64,000 bases of DNA from Candidatus Acidiflorens stordalenmirensis. GTDB lineage: Bacteria; Acidobacteriota; Terriglobia; Terriglobales; Acidobacteriaceae. Positions 58,694-64,000 of the stretch are shown piece after piece. Under the pieces are notes generated by a model. That model was not told the DNA's origin, ran no database searches, and saw nothing but the letters and a program-made list of their open reading frames with translations. Location of the stretch: assembly GCA_003139995.1 (NCBI GenBank), contig PLIC01000109.1:1-64000 (forward strand). The letters run 5' to 3'. How positions within the stretch are numbered: position 1 is the stretch's first letter; each line of letters opens with the position of its first letter. The position numbers and the translations under genes are program-made.

Positions 58694-61675
58694 TTAGCTT
58701 TGCTGCGCTTCGGGCTTGAAGATTACGCCTTGACTGGTGCGGCTGTTCATCACGACGCGGATCGGCTCCGCAAACTGCAAGCGGCGGACACAGCCTTGCT
58801 CTTCCACGGCCGGTTGTTCCGCCAGCCACTGCCAATCGACCGAGCCTTCGCCGGCGTCTGGATTCACGGTGAAGTAACCGACCTGAAAGGCCGTGAGATT
58901 CTGGAAGAAATGGCTGCCCTGCGATGGGGTGACGCGAAAATCGCGGAACCCGGCCTCCACAATCGCGCGCGCGCCTGAAATTTCATCCCATTCCACCGGA
59001 ATGCCCAGCCAGGGTTCGTTCGATCCCCAGCGCCCAACCCCGATCAGCAGATAGGGCCGGTTCTCCTCACTGAGCCGGTGATTGAATTGAGCGACCGCCC
59101 GGGCCACTTCCTGGCTGCGGCTGCGCTCGAAGCGCTGCGAATCGACCACTACGGCATCGTGCAGATTCTCGATGCGGCCGTTGCCCAGAACTTTGCTGCT
59201 CCGGCAGATCAACCGCTCTGGCCGCACGTTGTCAAGGGCTAAGTCCTCGCCGTCGCGCGCCAGCGTCAATGGCCGGATCTGCAGGAAACCAAACTCCGCC
59301 GCTTGGCCCGCCTGCTGGGGCAGACGCACGGCAAATTCGATCTCCACGGGATTGCCCAGCGCATCCTTGCCTGCCCGAGCCAGGACATCGAGAATCTCAG
59401 CCAGCGGGAAAGTGCCGTGCTTGAGCATGGGGGCAAAGGTCACGATGCGCGCGCCCGGCCGGCTCACTCCATCGTAAACGGCATGGTTGTCCCTGGAGTA
59501 CGTTGAGGCCAGCGCCTGCAGCGTGCCGTCGCTCTCGGCGGCGTCCAGGCTTAACCGCCTCTCCTGCCAATGTCCCGGACGGCCTTCCTCGGCGCCATGC
59601 AACTCCAAGGCCCAGAATTCCGACTGCGAGTTGGCCAGTATGTCTTCGACCGAGGAAAACTGCACCAGGTTTTGGGGATAGCGCGGGCAGAAACTCAAAC
59701 ACTTCCCTCCATCCACCACCGCCCGGCCCAGGCCCAGCGCGACGGCCGCGATGCCATCCTCGAAAGTCATGGGCGGCACGGGATAAGAATTGATCGAGCG
59801 CACGACTCCGGAGAAATCCGGATAAAATCGCTCCCCGTGGGGCGTGCCCACAACCCGTTGGAGAATCACCGCCATTTTTTCCTCTTCCAGACGGTAGGGC
59901 GTGGCCCGCACGTAGGCTTTCGCATGGCGGCTGAAGGTGGAGGCGTAGACGCGCCGGATGGCCTCGCTCAGTGCCGCCAGCCGCTCGTCGAGATCGGCTT
60001 GCTGATTGCCCAGCATGAACGTCTCATACACTCCGGTAAAAGGCTGGTATTGCGAATCCTCCAGCAGGCTGGACGAGCGCACCGCCAACGGATGGTTTAC
60101 CTCGGCCAGAAACGATTTCAGGTCTTCGCTGAGGGATTTGGATAGCGGTGTGGCTAGGAACTTCCGCTGAATTTCCGCGTCGTCTTCCGAACGCAAGGCA
60201 AAGTCGAGAAGATTGTTCTCGGCCAGAAATTGATCGAACACATCCGTCGCCAGGACGACGGCGGGAGGCACCGCGATGCGAACGCCGGGAAAGCGGCGGG
60301 TGATACGGCTCTTGCGCAAAAGGTGGCGCACGAAAGCGAGGCCGCGAGCCTTGCCGCCCAGCGATCCGGAGCCGATCCGCAGAAAATTCGATTCCGAAGG
60401 CTTGAACGTATCGGCCCGGAAGTCGCCGATCAGCACCTCGTTCTGTTCCCGGCGATACTCGTGGATCGACTCGATCAGATCGCGCCGCAGATGTTCCGAA
60501 CTCGGAAAATCCGAGACCTTTCGCGGGCGGAGCTTGGCCGCCAACGCAAACTCGGTGCGCGCCATCAGCCAATGCGAGAAGTGGTTGCTCTGCGAGTGAA
60601 AGACGAGGCTTTCCGCCGGAACCGTTTGCAATCGTTCTTCCAGTTCGTTCAAGTCTTTCGCCCGTCCGACTTCGCTCGCATCCGGCAGACGAAACACGAA
60701 GTCGCCAAACCCGAATTGCTCGGTCAAGATCCGGCGCAAGTCTTTCAGCAGCGTGGGCGAACGCTTACGCAGAAACGAATAGCCCGCGGAATGCGCCCGC
60801 GGACGGAACTCGGTGCGGCTGGTCTGCAGCACCACGGGCACGTCCGGCACCAGGCTCTTCACCATGCGCGCCAGTTCAAAGCCCGCTTCCGGATTCAGCT
60901 TGCCCTCCCATGGAAACTCCACATCCGATACCAGGCCGAACAGATAATCGCGATACTCCTCGACCAGTCCGGCCGCCTCTTCGAAGTTCGAGCTCAGCAG
61001 AATTCTTGGCCGCGCCTGCATGCGCACCAGCTTGTGCGCCACGTTGATGCCTTCCTGAATCACGCGCTTCGATTGCTTGATCAGCTCGGTGTAGATCACG
61101 GGCAGGAACGATGAGTAATAACGAATGTTGTCTTCCACCACCAGCAGCACCGGCACGCCGATGGCCTGCGTGTCGTGCAGGACGTTGCGCTTATCCTCGA
61201 TGTACTTGACCATCGCGATCAGGATGCGGGCGTTGCCCTGCCACAGAAAAATGCGTTCGATCTCGGTGACTGGGTTCCGCGCCACGAAGTTCTTGATCTC
61301 GCGATAGTCGTAGGCCAGCACCAGCACGGGAACATCCAGCCCGGCCCGCTTCACCTCCCGCGCCAACTGCGCCGCGTCCATGTCGCCCACCGCGAGATTG
61401 GTGACGATCAGATTGAATTGCGGCTGCGAGCGGGCAAGCTCAACCGCTTCCGCGCAGCTCGAGACGTGCGCAATCCCTGGAATCTGCCGGAGGTTGAGTT
61501 CGAGCGATTCGTCGATGAGCAACTCGTTGAGGCGTCCGTCTTCGCGGAGAATGAAGGAATCGTACAGACTGGAGACGAGAAGAATGTTCTGCACCTTGAA
61601 CGGCATCAGGTTTTCGAAGCCTTCAAAGCGCTCTTCGGCGTCCAGAATCGACCCGGCTATGCGGCGGACACTCAT
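58694..61675 (-). CDS. fusion of two receiver-like domains with a PEP/pyruvate-binding (PPDK_N, ATP-grasp) domain
   Basis: A 993-residue soluble protein. Residues 25-160 form a receiver-like domain whose phospho-acceptor position is N93, hence degenerate. Residues 172-325 form a second receiver domain with acidic pair E181/D182 and D251 as likely phospho-acceptor. Residues about 430-820 form the N-terminal nucleotide-binding domain of pyruvate phosphate dikinase/PEP synthase: IGSGSLGGKARGLAF, LAVRSSSLLEDSQYQPFTGVYETF-type block and LQIRPL. No phosphohistidine swivelling domain and no PEP-binding TIM barrel follow; the last ~170 residues are unassigned. This may be a regulated phosphotransferase of unknown target. 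Start could also be M24 (MPFKVQNILLV). Confidence 0.85.
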   Translation of the reverse strand: MSVRRIAGSILDAEERFEGFENLMPFKVQNILLVSSLYDSFILREDGRLNELLIDESLELNLRQIPGIAHVSSCAEAVELARSQPQFNLIVTNLAVGDMDAAQLAREVKRAGLDVPVLVLAYDYREIKNFVARNPVTEIERIFLWQGNARILIAMVKYIEDKRNVLHDTQAIGVPVLLVVEDNIRYYSSFLPVIYTELIKQSKRVIQEGINVAHKLVRMQARPRILLSSNFEEAAGLVEEYRDYLFGLVSDVEFPWEGKLNPEAGFELARMVKSLVPDVPVVLQTSRTEFRPRAHSAGYSFLRKRSPTLLKDLRRILTEQFGFGDFVFRLPDASEVGRAKDLNELEERLQTVPAESLVFHSQSNHFSHWLMARTEFALAAKLRPRKVSDFPSSEHLRRDLIESIHEYRREQNEVLIGDFRADTFKPSESNFLRIGSGSLGGKARGLAFVRHLLRKSRITRRFPGVRIAVPPAVVLATDVFDQFLAENNLLDFALRSEDDAEIQRKFLATPLSKSLSEDLKSFLAEVNHPLAVRSSSLLEDSQYQPFTGVYETFMLGNQQADLDERLAALSEAIRRVYASTFSRHAKAYVRATPYRLEEEKMAVILQRVVGTPHGERFYPDFSGVVRSINSYPVPPMTFEDGIAAVALGLGRAVVDGGKCLSFCPRYPQNLVQFSSVEDILANSQSEFWALELHGAEEGRPGHWQERRLSLDAAESDGTLQALASTYSRDNHAVYDGVSRPGARIVTFAPMLKHGTFPLAEILDVLARAGKDALGNPVEIEFAVRLPQQAGQAAEFGFLQIRPLTLARDGEDLALDNVRPERLICRSSKVLGNGRIENLHDAVVVDSQRFERSRSQEVARAVAQFNHRLSEENRPYLLIGVGRWGSNEPWLGIPVEWDEISGARAIVEAGFRDFRVTPSQGSHFFQNLTAFQVGYFTVNPDAGEGSVDWQWLAEQPAVEEQGCVRRLQFAEPIRVVMNSRTSQGVIFKPEAQQS

Positions 61676-62215
61676 GAGGATATCTTAGCCCAGGTTCGCT
61701 GGAGCAAGAAAATGCGAGGGGAATGTGCTTCAGTTACAGCAACAACCTTGGCCAGACTGCGAACGTCGGATCGTCGATGAGTGAGGGTAAAGGCTCTCTT
61801 AAGTTTCTCCCGGCGGTGCGGGTTCCATTGCCAGCGTGCGCCGCCCTGCCTTTTCGTACAGTCCGTACTTCCCGCTGCCCGTGGATCACCCAGCCCACCC
61901 GCTACGCTCGATACGCCGGCCATGACATGGGCCGCTCCTGTTATTATTCCCATTCAGAGAATCTGGCTCCAAGTTCAAGGCAGTCACGATCTTGACGATG
62001 CTATCGGCTTCGGGACCCAGTTAGGCGCTTCATCTCGACTCTCTGCAAGTGCATCGGGTCTCCAGCTTCTCTCCCCATATCCTGGCGTCAGCGTGCCCGC
62101 CCATAGGGAACACCCTCCCTGAACGGCGAACGGTAGTCGGAGTGTCACGGGCGGAATGATGCGGGCTGTCGCAAGATCCATTACATTCACCGGTTGGCTT
62201 AGGGGATGGACCTGT
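61676..62215. other. non-coding spacer between divergent REC-PPDK_N and outer-membrane protein genes
   Basis: About 540 bases without a recognised gene. Short frames are present but show no family features or ribosome-binding sites. The spacer should carry promoters for both divergent genes. No hairpin array or repeat matching the other families was seen. Confidence 0.5.
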
Positions 62216-63166
62216 ATGAAGACGATGAAGTGCATTTTCTTGCTTGGGCTCATGTTCTTGGCGATTCCGGCCACGTACGCAAAAGAGGGAGGCGACCAAT
62301 ATCCCAACGGAGCAGAGAACTGGTTCGCGGGAGCGACTCCACCGCCGGGCTTTTATTACATCAACTATTTCGGGTACTACACCGGCGAACTCAAGAACGG
62401 TAGCGGAAATAAGGCAAACGTGGGTGGAACGACACCGAACGTAGACGCCATCTTCAATGCATTCCGGTTTCTCGAAATGACCAAATTCAAAATCTTCGGG
62501 GCCACCTGGGGGATGCACGTCATCGTCCCGGTCGTGTACCAATCGATGAACTTTCTCGGGACCAGAAGCGAAACCAGTGTGGCAGACATTACCATCGACC
62601 CCTTCGTTCTCGGATGGCATCATCCGCAGTGGCATGCCGTAGCAGCGATCGACATCAACCTACCCACCGGACACTACAACGGCAGCGACCCACGTGTGAG
62701 CGTGGGCGCAAACTACTACAGCTTTGAGCCGCTCTTCGCCTTCAGTTATATGCCCAAGTCCGGATGGGAAGCCTCCGCCAAGCTTATGTACAACATTAAG
62801 ACCACCAACCAGGCCACCAACTACCACTCGGGCCCGGAATTCCACGCCGATTACCTGGCCGGCAAGCATTTCGGGAGCTGGATGTTCGGCGCCACAGGTT
62901 ACGTCCTCAAGCAGGTAACCGACGACACCGTGAATGGCTCCGTGGTGACGGCATCTCCCGGCGTCTATGATACCGGTCGCAGGGGGCAGGTCTTTGCCGT
63001 GGGACCGAGTATCGGCTACACCAACAAAAGCCACATGACGTTCATGGTCCAGTGGCAGCACGAGACTCTGGTCGAAAACCGCTTCGGCGGGGACAAGTTC
63101 TGGTTCAAAATGATTATCCCGGCCTCCTCCCTCTATCACAAGAAGTCACTGCCAAGCGCTGGCTAG
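62216..63166 (+). CDS. Phenol_MetA_deg family outer-membrane protein
   Basis: A 316-residue exported beta-barrel protein. The signal peptide (KTMKCIFLLGLMFLAIPATYA) precedes the family start block QYPNGAENWFAGATPPPGFYYINY. Beta strands with alternating aromatic residues follow to the C terminus, including IDINLPTGHYN and FGSWMFGATGYV. The family (first described in phenol and aromatic degradation clusters) is thought to form outer-membrane channels for hydrophobic or aromatic compounds. ATG 62216 is chosen because it precedes the signal peptide directly; a G-rich GGGGATGGA lies upstream. It is probably monocistronic. Confidence 0.87.
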   Translation: MKTMKCIFLLGLMFLAIPATYAKEGGDQYPNGAENWFAGATPPPGFYYINYFGYYTGELKNGSGNKANVGGTTPNVDAIFNAFRFLEMTKFKIFGATWGMHVIVPVVYQSMNFLGTRSETSVADITIDPFVLGWHHPQWHAVAAIDINLPTGHYNGSDPRVSVGANYYSFEPLFAFSYMPKSGWEASAKLMYNIKTTNQATNYHSGPEFHADYLAGKHFGSWMFGATGYVLKQVTDDTVNGSVVTASPGVYDTGRRGQVFAVGPSIGYTNKSHMTFMVQWQHETLVENRFGGDKFWFKMIIPASSLYHKKSLPSAG

Positions 63167-63270
63167 ACCGAGGCTTGGAGGGGTAGCGTTTCAACATGCA
63201 TTCCCCCACGACTCTTGTCCTTGTGGTTCGGTGCATTCCAGTTTACCTTCTTACTCATACTTTTAATGAT

Positions 63271-64000
63271 GTGAGGCGCGCTATTGTGTCTTGTTTATGC
63301 AAGCGGTCCACACTAAGTTTCGCGGTTGAGGCATTGCTACTTTGTACAGCGCTCGTTTCAGCCTTCGCAGCCAGTGGCAACGAGCCGGAGCAGACTCACT
63401 TTTCACCAGATGCGGCAGCCTTGTATCAGCGTGTGTCGCAAGCGACTCCTCCGCCGGGTGCCGATGTGCTTTTTCTCGATGACGAGGAGACGGTTGTATT
63501 CGGTACCGAAGGACGGGCCGTCCGTTCGCGGTATGTCCTTTACAAGATCCTCACGCAGAAGGGCGCCGAAGGCTGGGGCGATATCTCCTCCAGTTGGGAA
63601 CCTTGGCGTGAGGAGCGCCCCAGCATACGCGCACGGGTTATCACTCCCGACAACGCGGTGCATCTTCTCGAGGAAAAGACCATCACCGACGCCCCGGCGA
63701 AAGAGAATCAAGACAACGTCTTCAGCGATCGCCGCGTGCTGAGGGCTCCACTCCCGGCCGTCGCACCAGGGTCGCTCGTCGAAGAAGAGCAGGTCTCCAC
63801 CGAGAGCGCAGCCTTTTTTGGCGCGGGCACGGTGGAGCGCTTCTACTTCGGCGGTTCCGTGCCCGTACAGCACACTCGTTTGGTGCTGGATGCCCCTGCG
63901 GCGCTTCCGCTTCGCTACGATATCCGCTTACTCCCCGATCTGAAGCCGCAGCGCAACGAAGCCGAGGGCCGGGTTCGCATCACCTTCGACTACGGACCGA
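63271..64000 (+). CDS. DUF3857-type exported protein, truncated by the window edge
   Basis: An open frame from GTG 63271 (or GTG 63286) runs off the right end after more than 240 codons. A signal peptide (LSFAVEALLLCTALVSAFAAS) is followed by DUF3857-like sequence: YQRVSQATPPPGADVLFLDDEE, SRYVLYKILTQKGAEGWGDIS, then RARVITPDNAVHLLEEKTITDAP and RAPLPAVAPGSLVEEE. Such proteins usually carry a transglutaminase-like domain further downstream, which is not visible here. It is periplasmic by prediction and its function is unknown. The gene follows the outer-membrane protein by about 100 bases with no clear ribosome-binding site for either start. Confidence 0.75.
   Translation, partial: MRRAIVSCLCKRSTLSFAVEALLLCTALVSAFAASGNEPEQTHFSPDAAALYQRVSQATPPPGADVLFLDDEETVVFGTEGRAVRSRYVLYKILTQKGAEGWGDISSSWEPWREERPSIRARVITPDNAVHLLEEKTITDAPAKENQDNVFSDRRVLRAPLPAVAPGSLVEEEQVSTESAAFFGAGTVERFYFGGSVPVQHTRLVLDAPAALPLRYDIRLLPDLKPQRNEAEGRVRITFDYGP

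Noticed and set aside
1-64000. tRNA and rRNA genes, transposases, integrases
   Set aside because: Reading for characteristic tRNA arm sequences, rRNA cores and DDE or tyrosine recombinase proteins gave no candidate; a covariance-model search would be needed for certainty.

Overview
The window looks like a chromosomal segment of a GC-rich, Gram-negative soil bacterium, most probably an Acidobacteriota member near Terriglobia. This is inference from gene content: many secreted TPR and beta-propeller proteins, a CRTAC1/ASPIC protein, Phenol_MetA_deg and beta-barrel outer-membrane proteins, M20/M28 peptidases, and many short intergenic palindromes. No rRNA, tRNA, CRISPR array, integrase or transposase was recognised. 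Most genes are GC-rich. The AIPR gene near the left end is visibly richer in A and T.

Left part (1-16 kb): a response regulator, a Gly/Tyr-rich secreted protein with a clear terminator, an AIPR-type phage-defence gene bounded by inverted dispersed repeats, proS, then a signalling block. In that block a stand-alone membrane protein carries the complete ethylene-receptor ligand site. It overlaps a REC-histidine kinase, followed by a REC protein. Next come a GT4 glycosyltransferase, an argD-like aminotransferase, an alpha/beta hydrolase, DedA, DUF58 and CBS-domain proteins.

Middle (16-37 kb): a minus-strand unit of a PAS/degenerate-GGDEF protein, MotA and MotB. It is followed by a DUF255 thioredoxin-fold protein, an M20 peptidase, a COG2945 hydrolase, glycerate 2-kinase, a beta-barrel protein, TatB/TatC, an M28 peptidase, lysS, TPR proteins, a DUF1624 acyltransferase and a peptidase-MA-like protein whose catalytic Glu is replaced.

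Right part (37-64 kb): tyrosine/homogentisate catabolism (hppD-hmgA-fahA plus an MFS carrier). Then comes a tightly packed seven-gene run that begins with DAHP synthase behind a perfect TGTGA-N6-TCACA site. It continues with an HzsA-like c-type cytochrome, a CRTAC1 protein, a YVTN-propeller dihaem protein, a second propeller protein, a Rid-family protein lacking the catalytic Arg, and a double-domain periplasmic binding protein. After it lies a carbamoyl-phosphate cluster: a COG2403-like P-loop protein, ornithine carbamoyltransferase, carbamate kinase, an ATCase-like enzyme with two altered substrate residues, a small membrane protein and ornithine aminotransferase. The window ends with a REC-REC-PPDK_N fusion on the minus strand, an outer-membrane protein and the start of a DUF3857 protein.

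The best candidates for undescribed biology are the extracytoplasmic redox operon (43.2-51.9 kb), the carbamoyl-phosphate cluster (52.5-58.6 kb) and the split ethylene-type receptor (7.0-9.2 kb). All functions are read from sequence motifs and remembered family features; no database search was run.
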